Below, piece by piece: positions 36,753 to 48,132 of a stretch of 64,000 nt of DNA. The first letter of the stretch is position 1. Each line of letters opens with the position of its first letter. The notes beneath the pieces are model-generated. The model did not search any database. It worked only from the letters and a program-made list of their open reading frames with translations, and had not been told where the DNA came from. The stretch spans positions 496,001 to 560,000 of the forward strand of contig NZ_NWUS01000001.1 of assembly GCF_014048475.1 (NCBI RefSeq), given 5' to 3'. Source of the stretch: Bombella favorum (GTDB lineage Bacteria > Pseudomonadota > Alphaproteobacteria > Acetobacterales > Acetobacteraceae). The translations under genes and the position numbers were made by a program.

Positions 36753-39700
36753 ATGAGTCTGGACATGTCCAGCCTGTTCCGCTCCTTCTTTGACGCTCCG
36801 GCCCTGATCGCACGGCATGGCCTCTCCTCCATCATTACCCCCGATGGTGAGGTGCTGGACATTCCCCTTGCCGAGGTCCGAGATACGCTTCGACAGCTTC
36901 CTCCGCCTCTGCTCATTCATGGGCCTGCTACGCTCCGCCTGCTGGAGCTCCCCCCCGAGCCACTCCCCGCCCCTTGGCTGGACTTGCTAGAGCTTTTCCT
37001 GCTCGTCCACCCTGCCCGCAACGTCACCCCGACTGCCCGTGGTCTGGCTCTTGAGCTGAAGCTCATCCCCCCGGATGACACCACCCCCTTACAGGCTGAC
37101 ATCCTTTACAAAATCGCCCAGCATCTTCTGGATGAACTAGCAGAACAATCCACCCAGAAAATCGCCACGCTCCGCCTTCTGCTCCCCACATTACGACAAG
37201 CCGGGTGGAGCTGGCATGACATCGTAGAGGACGCCCTTCCTGCAGCAGGAAACACGACACAACACAACAACCGGGCAAAAGAAGTTGATGCTCTAAAAAT
37301 ATGGAAGCGCCTACCCCAATGGGAGGAGCGTGCACCTCGCCCCCCTGCTGGCAGCCACTCTGTCAGCCAACAAGAAGCCCGCAAACGCCTCTCTGTCCTG
37401 CTGGGTAAAGATGCCGAGCCACGGCCCGGTCAGGCTGATTTTGCCTCAGCCACCAGTTACGCCTTTACGCCCCGTGATGTTGCCAACACCCCCAACATCA
37501 TGCTGGCAGAAGCAGGAACCGGTACCGGCAAAACCATGGGCTATATCGCCCCCGCCAGCCTCTGGGCCGAGAAAAACGACGGAGCTGTCTGGGTCAGCAC
37601 CTATACACGCCATCTACAACGGCAGATCGAACAGGAACTGACCCGCCTCTACCCCGACCCAACAAAACGGCACGAGCTGGCTGTCATCCGCAAAGGGCGG
37701 GAGAATTATCTTTGCCTGCTGAATCTGGAAGACATTACGACCACCCTGCTCAATCGCTCACAGCAAGGGCAGAGTGGCCTTATTCCGCTGGCTTTTCTCG
37801 CTCTCTGGGCCGAAGCTACAGAAGATGGCGACCTAATGGGCGGTGATCTACCCGGCTGGTTTGGCGATCTCTTCCAATCAGGATTACTGAACATGATTGC
37901 CGACCGGCGGGGTGAATGCATCCATTCTGCCTGTCCGCATTATCAAAGCTGCTTCATTGAACATGGCATCCGTCGTGCCCAACACGCTCAATTCGTCATC
38001 GCCAACCATGCGCTCGTTCTATCGCAAGCGGCGTGGAATGCCATGCTGCCGCAGGACATAGCCCCCGGCAATCTAGCAGACGAAAATGGCGTCCCCACCC
38101 GCTATATCTTTGACGAAGGGCACCACATCCCCGATGCCGCTGACAGCGCTTTCTCGCTGGTCTTTTCCGGGCTGGAAGCCGCCGACCTGCGTCGCTGGAT
38201 ATTGGGAGCCGAAGGGGGACGCTCCCGTGCCCGTGGGCTGATGCGCCGTATGGAGGACCTGATGGAGCGTCTTCCCTCCCTCAAGGAGACCCTCCAAGAA
38301 CTTATCTATGCCACACAAAAAGGGCTGCCACGCCCCGGCTGGAGTGGCCGCCTGCACGAGGCTCGGCAGGCCCGTCTGACACCACAATTTGAGGACACAA
38401 ACCTACCAGAAGAAGAACCCTCTGCCCTACCTCCTGATGATACTGATGAAGAGACGCCTGCTCTCGAAGCCATAGAGCAAGCCCCACTTGCCCAGCCGGC
38501 TGAAAACTTCCTTCAAATGCTGGACATGCATCTTGATGCCCGTATAGCCGAACTACAAATGCTGACACGGGGCGAACATGGCCATTATCCACGACAAGAA
38601 TGTGACCTGCACCCTATCCCCACCCCGCTACGAGACCGAGCCGAAGACCTGCTAACAGCACTTCAGGACATCGTAACCCCGCTGGACCGGGTCATCAAAC
38701 ATCTACAAAATGCTCTAGAAGAACAGGAAGAAGAGCCAGACACTGCCTTTCAGCAACGGCTAGAGGGCACCATCCGCAGCCTCCATCGCCGGGCCCTCTC
38801 CCGCCTGCAAGGCTGGATCAACATGCTACGGGCGATCATCGACCAGCCCATAGCCCAGCCGAGCTTGCCCACTTATGTGGACTTCATCCACCGTGAACCC
38901 CTCCCTGCCACACGGATTCTACAGGAGGGGCACGACATTGCCCTGAACCGCCACTGGCTAGACCCGACCATTCCCTTTGCCAGCACTCTGCAAAGCACCA
39001 CACACGGGCTGCTCATCACCTCCGCCACATTGCGGGACCGCAGCCCAGATGAGGACGGAGACACCGGATGGGAAAAAGCCGAACGGCGACTAGGAACGGC
39101 CCACTTTCTCAATCCCCCCATGCGGGCAGCCCTGATGAGTCCATTCGATTATGCTCACCAGACACGAGCTTACATCATCACCGATGTTTCCAGAGACCCG
39201 GCAATACAGGCACAGGCTTTTCAGGCCCTATTCGAGGTTGCTAATGGTGGGGCTTTAGGGCTTTTCACAGCCATCCGGCGACTGAAAGAGGTTCATCGTC
39301 GCATTCATGAACCACTGGGTATGAAGAACATCCCCCTTTATGCCCAGCATGTCGATGCTATGACCAACGCCACACTAGTTGATGTTTTCCGTACTGAAAC
39401 CAATAGCTGCCTACTGGGAACAGATGCCATGCGGGATGGTGTGGATGTCCCCGGTGAAGCCCTCCGCATGGTGGTGATGGAACGCACCCCTTGGCCCCGC
39501 CCTGACATTCTACACCGGGAACGCCGCCGCCATCTCTCTGGTGGCAGACCGGGCGATTATGACGACCTCATCACCCGGATGCGCCTGCAACAGGCCTTCG
39601 GGCGGCTCATCCGCCGTGCCGATGACCGGGGCGTGTTTATCATTCTAGACAACCGGATGCCGTCCCGCCTGCTCTCGGCCTTCCCGAACGGTGTGCCCAT

Positions 39701-39758
39701 CCAGCGTCTACCACTGACCGAAGCACTGGCAGACATTGACGACTTCCTAAACCGATAA
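36753..39758 (+). CDS. DinG-type ATP-dependent DNA helicase
   Basis: A 1001-residue superfamily 2 helicase of the XPD/DinG group. Walker A is EAGTGTGKTMGY and motif II is DEGHH, with an iron-sulfur cysteine cluster between them (YLCLLN, GECIHSACPHYQSCF). The C-terminal RecA domain has GTDAMRDGVDVPGEAL and LQQAFGRLIRRADDRG. About 190 N-terminal residues before the helicase core are unrecognised and proline/leucine-rich. The family unwinds DNA 5' to 3' and helps resolve R-loops or damage intermediates. Monocistronic, divergent from lysK. Confidence 0.93.
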   Translation: MSLDMSSLFRSFFDAPALIARHGLSSIITPDGEVLDIPLAEVRDTLRQLPPPLLIHGPATLRLLELPPEPLPAPWLDLLELFLLVHPARNVTPTARGLALELKLIPPDDTTPLQADILYKIAQHLLDELAEQSTQKIATLRLLLPTLRQAGWSWHDIVEDALPAAGNTTQHNNRAKEVDALKIWKRLPQWEERAPRPPAGSHSVSQQEARKRLSVLLGKDAEPRPGQADFASATSYAFTPRDVANTPNIMLAEAGTGTGKTMGYIAPASLWAEKNDGAVWVSTYTRHLQRQIEQELTRLYPDPTKRHELAVIRKGRENYLCLLNLEDITTTLLNRSQQGQSGLIPLAFLALWAEATEDGDLMGGDLPGWFGDLFQSGLLNMIADRRGECIHSACPHYQSCFIEHGIRRAQHAQFVIANHALVLSQAAWNAMLPQDIAPGNLADENGVPTRYIFDEGHHIPDAADSAFSLVFSGLEAADLRRWILGAEGGRSRARGLMRRMEDLMERLPSLKETLQELIYATQKGLPRPGWSGRLHEARQARLTPQFEDTNLPEEEPSALPPDDTDEETPALEAIEQAPLAQPAENFLQMLDMHLDARIAELQMLTRGEHGHYPRQECDLHPIPTPLRDRAEDLLTALQDIVTPLDRVIKHLQNALEEQEEEPDTAFQQRLEGTIRSLHRRALSRLQGWINMLRAIIDQPIAQPSLPTYVDFIHREPLPATRILQEGHDIALNRHWLDPTIPFASTLQSTTHGLLITSATLRDRSPDEDGDTGWEKAERRLGTAHFLNPPMRAALMSPFDYAHQTRAYIITDVSRDPAIQAQAFQALFEVANGGALGLFTAIRRLKEVHRRIHEPLGMKNIPLYAQHVDAMTNATLVDVFRTETNSCLLGTDAMRDGVDVPGEALRMVVMERTPWPRPDILHRERRRHLSGGRPGDYDDLITRMRLQQAFGRLIRRADDRGVFIILDNRMPSRLLSAFPNGVPIQRLPLTEALADIDDFLNR

Positions 39759-39763
39759 CCCAC

Positions 39764-39803
39764 AAAAAAGCCCCGCTCCCAAAAGAGCGAGGCTTTTCTT
39801 TTT
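39764..39803. terminator. Bidirectional intrinsic terminator (helicase / groL)
   Basis: Stem AAAAGCCCCGCTC (39766-39778) with GAGCGAGGCTTTT (39785-39797), one C-A mismatch, A-run before and T-run after. It separates the convergent helicase and groL genes. Confidence 0.9.
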
Positions 39804-39863
39804 GCCTGTACGGGACAGGAGGCCACCCCGGCCAAAGTGACCGGGATGGGGAAGAATGAGCGA

Positions 39864-41549
<1,686 letters not shown>

Positions 41550-41573
41550 TCAGAGAGAGTTCTGAAAAGCGGC

Positions 41574-41864
41574 TCAGCCAACGATCCCCAGAATGTCGCT
41601 CTCTTTCATGATCAGCAGGTCTTCACCGCCGATCTTCACCTCAGTACCGGACCATTTACCGAACAGGACACGGTCGCCAGCCTTAACATCCAGCGGTACA
41701 ACCTGGCCCTGCTCGTTGCGAGCACCGGAACCAACAGCCAGAACTTCGCCTTCCATCGGCTTTTCTTTGGCTGTCTCAGGAATGATGATGCCACCGGCGG
41801 TTTTTTCTTCACCGTCCAGACGGCGGACCACTACACGGTCGTGAAGGGGACGAAACTTCGTCAT
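41574..41864 (-). CDS. groS: Co-chaperonin GroES (10 kDa)
   Basis: Seven-subunit lid of the GroEL chamber. The 96-residue product shows [14 protein letters not shown], the mobile loop [18 protein letters not shown] and the C-terminal [16 protein letters not shown] lies 6 nt before the ATG. First gene of groSL, with a heat-shock-type promoter candidate about 110 nt upstream. Confidence 0.98.
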   Translation of the reverse strand: MTKFRPLHDRVVVRRLDGEEKTAGGIIIPETAKEKPMEGEVLAVGSGARNEQGQVVPLDVKAGDRVLFGKWSGTEVKIGGEDLLIMKESDILGIVG

Positions 41865-41944
41865 GGATCACTCCATTCTAGGCTGGCCCTTCTATAAAGC
41901 AGCACAGCCGGGTTATTGCGCTCATTTCAGCAGCGCACCAATAA

Positions 41945-42000
41945 ACTCCCCGATCAGACGGGGCGAGTGAGAGATAGTGATGGCCCCTTCCAGCGTCAAG
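41945..42000 (-). promoter_or_regulatory. Candidate heat-shock (sigma-32-type) promoter and 5' hairpin of groSL
   Basis: On the minus strand, CTTGAC (41995-42000), a 17-nt spacer and CTATCT (41972-41977) resemble the alphaproteobacterial RpoH promoter pattern (CTTG, then a CTAT-type -10). Just downstream a hairpin, ACTCCCCG with CGGGGcGAGT (41945-41968), would form at the 5' end of the transcript. It is not CIRCE, because the arms and spacing differ. The rest of the 320-nt gap between groS and the SDR gene shows nothing else. Confidence 0.55.
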
Positions 42001-42184
42001 AACTCACCCCCCTGAGGTAGCTGACATTTTTAATCGTTCTTACCTGAAAATTTTACCATTATAATATATCAAATCTATCATAGGCCCTTTGCCGCTAAAC
42101 CTCTTGCCCCGAGCTATAAATGGGGTGAAAAATGCTTCTACCGCCCCTAAAGGGGCATCTCCCCAGAGGACAGGAGAGTCCATC

Positions 42185-42973
42185 ATGGAACTGCATCTGC
42201 AAGGACGGTCGGCCATCATTATGGGAGGGAGCCGAGGCCTTGGGCTAGCCATTGCCCGATCACTGGCCCGGGAAGGTGTCCGCCCCTGCTTGCTGGCCCG
42301 TGATGAGAATAGGCTGCGGCAAGCCGCCCACGACCTCGCTGCCGAAAGTGGCATCACACCGCATTGGTATGCCGTGGATTTTTCGGAGCCGAACAGCGTA
42401 CAGACCTGCCTGAATGCCCTGCGGGACATTGTGCCAGAAGCAGACATCATCATTGGCAATGGTGGCGGCCCGCCTCTGGGGCCTGCTACAGCATGCGACC
42501 CAGCACTCTGGCAGAAAGAAACCGCCACAATGCTACTGCCTGTCATGCAGATGACGGACCAATACTTACCAGGCATGAGGCAACGGCAGTTCGGGCGGAT
42601 CATCATGGTGTCTTCCACCAGTATCGTAGAGCCCATCCCCAACCTCGTCCTCTCCAGTGCTTTACGCTCTGCACTGGCAAGCTGGGGCAAGACACTGGCC
42701 CGAGAGGTTGCCCGTGATGGCGTGACGGTTAACACACTCCTGCCCGGCCGCTTTGAAACAGACCGCATCACTTCGCTAAATGCGATACGGGCGGAAAAAG
42801 CCGGCATCCCCCTTTCTGAATTCCGCAGGCAGAAAGAGGACGGCATTCCCATTGGCCGTTATGGGCAGCCTGAGGAGCTCGGCCATATGGCCGCTTTCCT
42901 CGCCAGCCCACTGGCAGCTTATATTACTGGCACCTGCATCCCGGTTGATGGAGGGCTGCTTCACGGTTTCTGA
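42185..42973 (+). CDS. SDR-family oxidoreductase, atypical (beta-ketoacyl reductase-like)
   Basis: A 262-residue Rossmann-fold protein. The nucleotide motif is intact (GGSRGLGLAIARSL), but NNAG is replaced by NGGGPP and the catalytic Tyr of YxxxK is replaced in SSALRSALASWGKTLA, leaving the Ser and Lys. This matches the known BKR-like SDR subgroup that lacks the full tetrad, whose substrate is not established. The C-terminus ITGTCIPVDGG is standard. The ATG has GGAGAG at 6 nt; a frame 32 codons longer lacks support. Confidence 0.88.
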   Translation: MELHLQGRSAIIMGGSRGLGLAIARSLAREGVRPCLLARDENRLRQAAHDLAAESGITPHWYAVDFSEPNSVQTCLNALRDIVPEADIIIGNGGGPPLGPATACDPALWQKETATMLLPVMQMTDQYLPGMRQRQFGRIIMVSSTSIVEPIPNLVLSSALRSALASWGKTLAREVARDGVTVNTLLPGRFETDRITSLNAIRAEKAGIPLSEFRRQKEDGIPIGRYGQPEELGHMAAFLASPLAAYITGTCIPVDGGLLHGF

Positions 42974-42986
42974 GGCACCCCTATAC

Positions 42987-43024
42987 AAAAGGCCTCCCCG
43001 CTAACTAGCAGGGAGGCCTCTTTT
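42987..43024. terminator. Bidirectional intrinsic terminator (SDR / mtnP)
   Basis: Stem AAAAGGCCTCCC (from 42987) pairs with GGGAGGCCT, with inner GCTA/TAGC pairing, an A-run before and four T residues after. It separates the convergent SDR and mtnP genes. Confidence 0.9.
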
Positions 43025-43047
43025 CATAAGTCGTTCAGACGCTCTGT

Positions 43048-43944
43048 TCAGCCAAACAGCACACGTCCAGCAACAGCGTCCAGACGGGCCAGAACGGAGA
43101 AGTCTCTAGCTTCCGGCGGAGTGATGATGGCGTTATCCAACGCACGCTCGGCAGCACCGGGCCCCGTGCAGATAGGCCGAGGCTTACCAAGAGCAGGAAT
43201 AGCACGACGGACAAGCTCCCGTGCGTGTTTGGAGTTGCTCTTCATGGTGCGGACCACAGCCTCTACCGTGACATTCTCATGTTCCTCATGCCAACAGTCA
43301 TAGTCTGTTACCATGGCGACCGTGGCGTAGTTCATCTCGGCTTCACGGGCCAGACGGGCTTCCGGCATGTTTGTCATGCCAATGACGGAGGCCCCCCATG
43401 AACGGTACAGCTCACTTTCAGCACGGGTAGAGAACTGCGGCCCTTCGATCACAACATAGCTGCCGCCTCGTGCAACGGTGATCCCCAGCTTCTCGGCCTC
43501 ATCCGCCAGCGTGCTGGCCATGCGGGCAGAAACAGGCTCGCCCATGCTGACATGCGCCACGCAGCCTTCCTCAAAGAAAGTACGAGGGCGGCCCTGTGTC
43601 AGGTCGATGAACTGGTCCACCAGCACGAAGTTACCCGGTGCTAGCTCTTCCTTCAGAGACCCCACAGCGGAGAGAGAAATAATATCCGTCACACCGGCAC
43701 GTTTGAGGGCATCAATATTCGCACGATAATTCAGACGGGATGGCGGAATGGGGTGCCCACGGCCGTGGCGGGGCAGGAACACGCACTTCACACCCTCCAG
43801 CGTGCCAAACAGCAGCTCATCAGAGGGGGAACCCCAGGGAGACTCACAACGGCGCCATTCCCGGTTTTCCAACCCATCAATCTCATACAGGCCCGAGCCC
43901 CCGATGACACCAATGACAGGCTCGATCGTCTTGTCTGCTACCAT
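43048..43944 (-). CDS. mtnP: S-methyl-5'-thioadenosine phosphorylase
   Basis: Cleaves methylthioadenosine with phosphate to adenine and methylthioribose-1-phosphate, recycling the by-product of polyamine and related metabolism. The 298-residue product has GVIGGSGLYEI, the phosphate-binding PRHGRGHPIPPSRLNYRANI, SAVGSLKEELAPGNFV, and the purine-site segment VTDYDCWHEEH. Belongs to the PNP/MTAP family; a hypoxanthine/guanosine-type phosphorylase is less likely. Divergent from hemF. Confidence 0.92.
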   Translation of the reverse strand: MVADKTIEPVIGVIGGSGLYEIDGLENREWRRCESPWGSPSDELLFGTLEGVKCVFLPRHGRGHPIPPSRLNYRANIDALKRAGVTDIISLSAVGSLKEELAPGNFVLVDQFIDLTQGRPRTFFEEGCVAHVSMGEPVSARMASTLADEAEKLGITVARGGSYVVIEGPQFSTRAESELYRSWGASVIGMTNMPEARLAREAEMNYATVAMVTDYDCWHEEHENVTVEAVVRTMKSNSKHARELVRRAIPALGKPRPICTGPGAAERALDNAIITPPEARDFSVLARLDAVAGRVLFG

Positions 43945-44205
43945 AAATCCTCACTTCATCCTGCCTCGACCCGGTCGCCGCTCGCAGGCACTCTATCCCG
44001 CACAACCCTTCCGGCAGTCTCTCATCAGATAGCGGAGACTGTTTCAGAAGACCAACCCAAAAATCAAGGGCAAGATCTGTCCCGCCTTTTTACAGCTGCA
44101 AGAAAAGTCAGTAAGCCAGATAGACGCTTTTAGCTTATGAACAACCATGGTCCTCTCGAAAGGCCGCGTTACTGAACTCTACCACATCATGATCAGGAGA
44201 GGCTC

Positions 44206-45111
44206 ATGTCGTCCACATCACCCTTTACCCTCCCAGACGTCCCTCATGCCAGCCTGCAGGATGAAGCCCAAAACTGGTTCAAAAGTCTACGGGACAGGAT
44301 ATGTGCCGCTTATGAGGCCCTAGAAGACGAAGCCGCCAGCGGAGAGTCTCCCACCCTGAAAGGGCATGGACAGCCAGGGCGTTTCCAGCGGACATCATGG
44401 GACCGGCCTGAAGGCGGCGGCGGTGTCATGTCCATCATGAAAGGGCGTGTTTTTGAAAAAGTGGGCGTAAATATTTCCACGGTCTGGGGTGAATTTTCAC
44501 CCGAGTTCCGCAAGACTATTCCCGGCGCAGAGGAAGACCCACGATTCTTCGCCACGGGTATCTCGCTGGTGGCCCATCCCTGCAACCCGCATGTCAGTGC
44601 GGCGCATTTTAACACCCGCATGATCATCACCTCCAAAGGCTGGTTTGGTGGCGGTGGGGATATTACCCCCATGTTCCCCACACGTGCAGAAGCCCATGAA
44701 GACGCCGCAGAGTTTCACCGAGCTTTTCAGAAAGCCTGCGACAAGCACGACCCGGAGTATTACCCCCGCTTTAAAAAATGGTGCGATGACTATTTCTTCC
44801 TGAAGCACCGCAATGAGCCCCGGGGGCTGGGAGGTATCTTTTATGATTGGCTGGACAGCCAAAACCTCGCCAATGACTTCACCTTCACCCGTGACGTAGG
44901 GGAAGCCTTCCTGAACAGCTATACCGGGATTGTCCGCAAACGGATGTTCACACCATGGACCGATGAAGACCGACTGGCCCAGCTCCAGCGGCGTGGACGG
45001 TATGTGGAGTTCAACCTCCTTTACGACAGGGGCACGCTGTTCGGCCTGAAAACGGGTGGCAATACAGATGCCATCCTGATGTCCATGCCGCCGGAAGTCA
45101 TCTGGCCATAA
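44206..45111 (+). CDS. hemF: Oxygen-dependent coproporphyrinogen III oxidase
   Basis: Aerobic oxidative decarboxylation of coproporphyrinogen III to protoporphyrinogen IX. The 301-residue product has the signature [19 protein letters not shown], the [21 protein letters not shown] block and a C-terminal [19 protein letters not shown]. The ATG has CAGGAGAGG about 4 nt upstream. It feeds heme to the quinol oxidase at 27-31 kb. The galE terminator overlaps its 3' end. Confidence 0.97.
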   Translation: MSSTSPFTLPDVPHASLQDEAQNWFKSLRDRICAAYEALEDEAASGESPTLKGHGQPGRFQRTSWDRPEGGGGVMSIMKGRVFEKVGVNISTVWGEFSPEFRKTIPGAEEDPRFFATGISLVAHPCNPHVSAAHFNTRMIITSKGWFGGGGDITPMFPTRAEAHEDAAEFHRAFQKACDKHDPEYYPRFKKWCDDYFFLKHRNEPRGLGGIFYDWLDSQNLANDFTFTRDVGEAFLNSYTGIVRKRMFTPWTDEDRLAQLQRRGRYVEFNLLYDRGTLFGLKTGGNTDAILMSMPPEVIWP

Positions 45112-45166
45112 AAAACGACCGCCAGAAGGAAGACTATGGGCTTTCCCGTTCCAGACCTTCTGGCGG
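45111..45166 (-). terminator. Intrinsic terminator for galE
   Basis: An 11-bp stem (CCGCCAGAAGG, 45119-45129, with 45156-45166) and a roughly 26-nt loop, followed on the minus strand by TCGTTTTTT. The T-run overlaps the hemF stop codon. Confidence 0.8.
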
Positions 45167-45200
45167 CCCTAAAATCTAGTCTGCCTTATGCCCACAAAGG

Positions 45201-46193
45201 TCAGTCGTCATAGCCCTGCGGATGTTGTTCTCGCCACCGTAGAGCGGTCTCAACAATCTGATCAAGTTCTAGAAACTGCGGTGCCCAGCCCGTATCAGCA
45301 CGCAGTAAAGCGGGATCAGCCACTAACTGCGCCGGGTCTCCATCCCGCCGCGGGGCTGCCTCCCATGGCACGTCCCGACCGCTTACCCGCTCGACACTGG
45401 AGATGACCTCCAGATTTGAATAGCCCCGCCCGGTACCGACATTGTAGCACACGCTACGCTCATTAATCTGGTCAAGTGCCTTAAGGTGAGCATCCGCAAG
45501 GTCACTAACATGCACATAATCCCGAATACAGGACCCGTCATGGGTGGGATAATCCGTACCAAAAAGCCTGAGAGCAGGCCGAATCCCTAAAGCGGCATCA
45601 ATGGTCAAGGGAAGCAGATGGGTTTCTGGCTGATGATCCTCACCGGCACGCCCGGCGGGGTCCGCCCCAGCGGCATTAAAATAGCGCAAACACGCACTCC
45701 GTAGGCCGTAAATCCTATCCGCCCAATGCAGGATGCGTTCAATCATGAACTTGCTTTCTCCGTAAGGAGAGCCGGGTTCAACGGATGCAGTTTCAGAGAT
45801 GAGGCTGGGACAGTCATCTGCCCCTCCGAACAAAGCGGCTGTTGATGAGAAAACGAACTTCCTCACGCCATGCGCCACGCAGGCCTCAACGAGATTGAGG
45901 GTGGTGAGGCTGTTACGCCGCAAATAGTAAAAGGGCCTCTCTACACTATCGGCAACCAAAGAGAGCGCAGCAAAGTGCAGCACCCCATCCCACGGCCCCT
46001 GCGCCATGATGTCAGATGTGGCCCCATAATTCGCTAGATCAACCTGGAACAAAGGCACATCAGGAGGGACGGCAGAGCGGTGGCCCGTACTCAGGTCATC
46101 AAGAACTGCCACCTCATGCCCTGCATCCAGCAGAGCCAGAACGACATGACTACCAACAAAACCAGCACCACCCGTGACCAGATAACGCATCAA
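45201..46193 (-). CDS. galE: UDP-glucose 4-epimerase
   Basis: Interconverts UDP-glucose and UDP-galactose for polysaccharides. The 330-residue extended SDR has GGAGFVGSHVVLALL, the active-site Ser region FSSTAALFG, YxxxK in YGESKFMIE, and the C-terminal RRDGDPAQLVAD block. It follows the ABC transporter ATPase by 45 nt on the same strand, so it may be read from the iron-type promoter, an unusual partner. Confidence 0.94.
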   Translation of the reverse strand: MMRYLVTGGAGFVGSHVVLALLDAGHEVAVLDDLSTGHRSAVPPDVPLFQVDLANYGATSDIMAQGPWDGVLHFAALSLVADSVERPFYYLRRNSLTTLNLVEACVAHGVRKFVFSSTAALFGGADDCPSLISETASVEPGSPYGESKFMIERILHWADRIYGLRSACLRYFNAAGADPAGRAGEDHQPETHLLPLTIDAALGIRPALRLFGTDYPTHDGSCIRDYVHVSDLADAHLKALDQINERSVCYNVGTGRGYSNLEVISSVERVSGRDVPWEAAPRRDGDPAQLVADPALLRADTGWAPQFLELDQIVETALRWREQHPQGYDD

Positions 46194-46238
46194 AGCCTCT
46201 TATCCATTACATGCACTGTAAAGAGGCAACTGACCGTA

Positions 46239-47036
46239 TCAGGCACTGTCCCCCATAATACCGTCCACCAACACATGGGGCAGCCCACGGGGGCAAACCT
46301 CAAGGCGGGTCTGGACACCGTAGACCTGCGCCAGAACCGCTGGCGTTGTAACGGCCATGACCGCTCCCTGTGCCACAAGCTGGCCATCCCGCATATAGAC
46401 AACATCATGAGCTCGTTGCAGAGCTATGTTCAAATCATGAACAACCAGTAGCGTCACGATATGACGTTTTCGTGTTTCACGTCGGACGACATCCATGACG
46501 GCAAATTGATAGCGCAAATCCAACGCACTCAATGGCTCATCCAGCAGCAGCATAGCCGGGCGGCGGACCAGAGCTTGAGCCAGTCCCACCATCTGCCTCT
46601 GCCCACCAGACAGCTCATCCATATAACGCAGGGCCAGTTGGCCAATGCCCAATTCCTCCAGAACATCCGTGCTTTCCCGCAGAGCACATTCAGCAGAGAC
46701 AGCTTCCCCCGCACGGCGGGCGACCATCACAGCCTCAATCACCTGAAGATGAACAGCCGGCGGAAGGCTCTGCGGCAGATAGGCTGCCAGTCTAGCCCGC
46801 TCCCCTACGCCAAGCTTTGAGAGGTCCTGCCCAGCAAGGCGGATCTGTCCCTCTGCACGAGTCAGGCCAGCAATACCCCGCATCAGCGTGGATTTACCCG
46901 AGCCATTCGGCCCCAGCAGAGCCGTCACACGGCCTGCCCGCATGGGGGCAAATGTCATGTTATGCAGCACCTGCCGCCGCCCATAATGGACGCTGATCCC
47001 CTCGACCTCAAGCTGATGTGTCGGACAGTTCACCAT
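46239..47036 (-). CDS. Iron-type ABC transporter ATP-binding protein
   Basis: A 265-residue ATPase of the FecE/FhuC type: Walker A LLGPNGSGKSTLM, signature LSGGQRQMVGLAQAL, Walker B LLLDEPLSALD and the H-loop LLVVHDLNIAL. It drives uptake through the adjacent FecCD-type permease (gap of 1 nt), probably of an iron chelate or heme. Confidence 0.95.
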   Translation of the reverse strand: MVNCPTHQLEVEGISVHYGRRQVLHNMTFAPMRAGRVTALLGPNGSGKSTLMRGIAGLTRAEGQIRLAGQDLSKLGVGERARLAAYLPQSLPPAVHLQVIEAVMVARRAGEAVSAECALRESTDVLEELGIGQLALRYMDELSGGQRQMVGLAQALVRRPAMLLLDEPLSALDLRYQFAVMDVVRRETRKRHIVTLLVVHDLNIALQRAHDVVYMRDGQLVAQGAVMAVTTPAVLAQVYGVQTRLEVCPRGLPHVLVDGIMGDSA

Positions 47037-47037
47037 C

Positions 47038-48132
47038 TCAGGCCCCCTTTCTCAGAACCACAGCAAGGAAGAAGGGAATCCCCACCAGAGATGTGACGAT
47101 CCCAACCGGAATCACAACCCCCGGAAGAATATTCTTGGCAGCGATAGAGGCCAGCGACATGATGAGCCCCCCGCACAACGCCGAACCGGGTAGATAGAAA
47201 CGATGATCCTCCCCCAACAGGCGGCGAGCAATATGCGGTGCTACCAGACCCACAAAACCAATCGTCCCCACAAAAGAAACAGCTAGGGCGGACAATATAC
47301 TAATACGCAAAAGGGACATCATCCGCAGGCGTTTCGTATCGACGCCATAGCTAGCGGCCCTATCCTCCCCAAGGCGCAGAGCTGTCAGAGCTGGAGCAGC
47401 CCGGAAACAAAATGGCAGAACCAGCAAGCAACCAATGCTCATGACGGAGATCTTGCCCCAGTCGGCCCGTGTCAGGCTTCCCATCGTCCAGAATACGAGG
47501 TCCTGCAGCGCATCTTCATCAGCGATGAACTGCATCAATGCCACAAACGCATGGAAGGTGAAAACCAGTGCAATGCCAAACAACACCACCATGGCCGTAG
47601 AATGGCCCCGAGCCCGAGCCACCAGTTCCAAAAGGCCAGCAGAACCTACGGCAAACACGAAGGCATCCAGCGGCACCATCCAATTCTCTGGCACGTAAGG
47701 GATATGCCAATGTAGTACGATAGCCAAAGACGCCCCAAAGGCCGCCGCCGCAGACACGCCGAGCGTGTAGGGGCTAGCCAATGGGTTATCCAGAACAGTC
47801 TGCATCTCCCCGCCAGATATCCCCAGAGCCACCCCAACCAGAGCGGCCATCAGGGCATATGGCAAGCGGATATGCCAGACGATAACAGCATTGGTCCCGG
47901 AGGAAGGATTTAGAAGGGCATGCAACAAGGCCGAAGGGCCAAGCCCTGCCGGGCCAAGGGAAAAGTCCAGCAGAATGGAAAAAAGAATTAGTCCTGCCAA
48001 AAGGCAGAGAAGCCCCACCCTGTGGCGGGTCAACTTTACATAAGATGCCTGTATACCTGTCAGCCGTGCAGCAAGGCGGGCCATCTCGGTTGATGACCCG
48101 CCTGTTGTAGTCTCTTTCTCTTTAGTGGGCAT
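47038..48132 (-). CDS. FecCD-family ABC transporter permease
   Basis: A 364-residue inner-membrane permease with about nine to ten helices of the FecCD/BtuC type, including GVALGISGGEMQTVLDNPLASPY-like text (residue region about 105-130) and FVGTIGFVGLVAPHIARRLLG, the family's coupling and transport motifs. Its start overlaps the end of the binding-protein gene by 11 nt. Confidence 0.95.
   Translation of the reverse strand: MPTKEKETTTGGSSTEMARLAARLTGIQASYVKLTRHRVGLLCLLAGLILFSILLDFSLGPAGLGPSALLHALLNPSSGTNAVIVWHIRLPYALMAALVGVALGISGGEMQTVLDNPLASPYTLGVSAAAAFGASLAIVLHWHIPYVPENWMVPLDAFVFAVGSAGLLELVARARGHSTAMVVLFGIALVFTFHAFVALMQFIADEDALQDLVFWTMGSLTRADWGKISVMSIGCLLVLPFCFRAAPALTALRLGEDRAASYGVDTKRLRMMSLLRISILSALAVSFVGTIGFVGLVAPHIARRLLGEDHRFYLPGSALCGGLIMSLASIAAKNILPGVVIPVGIVTSLVGIPFFLAVVLRKGA

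Noticed and set aside
41865-42010. CIRCE element at groSL
   Set aside because: The inverted repeat there has different arms and a spacing that does not match TTAGCACTC-N9-GAGTGCTAA.
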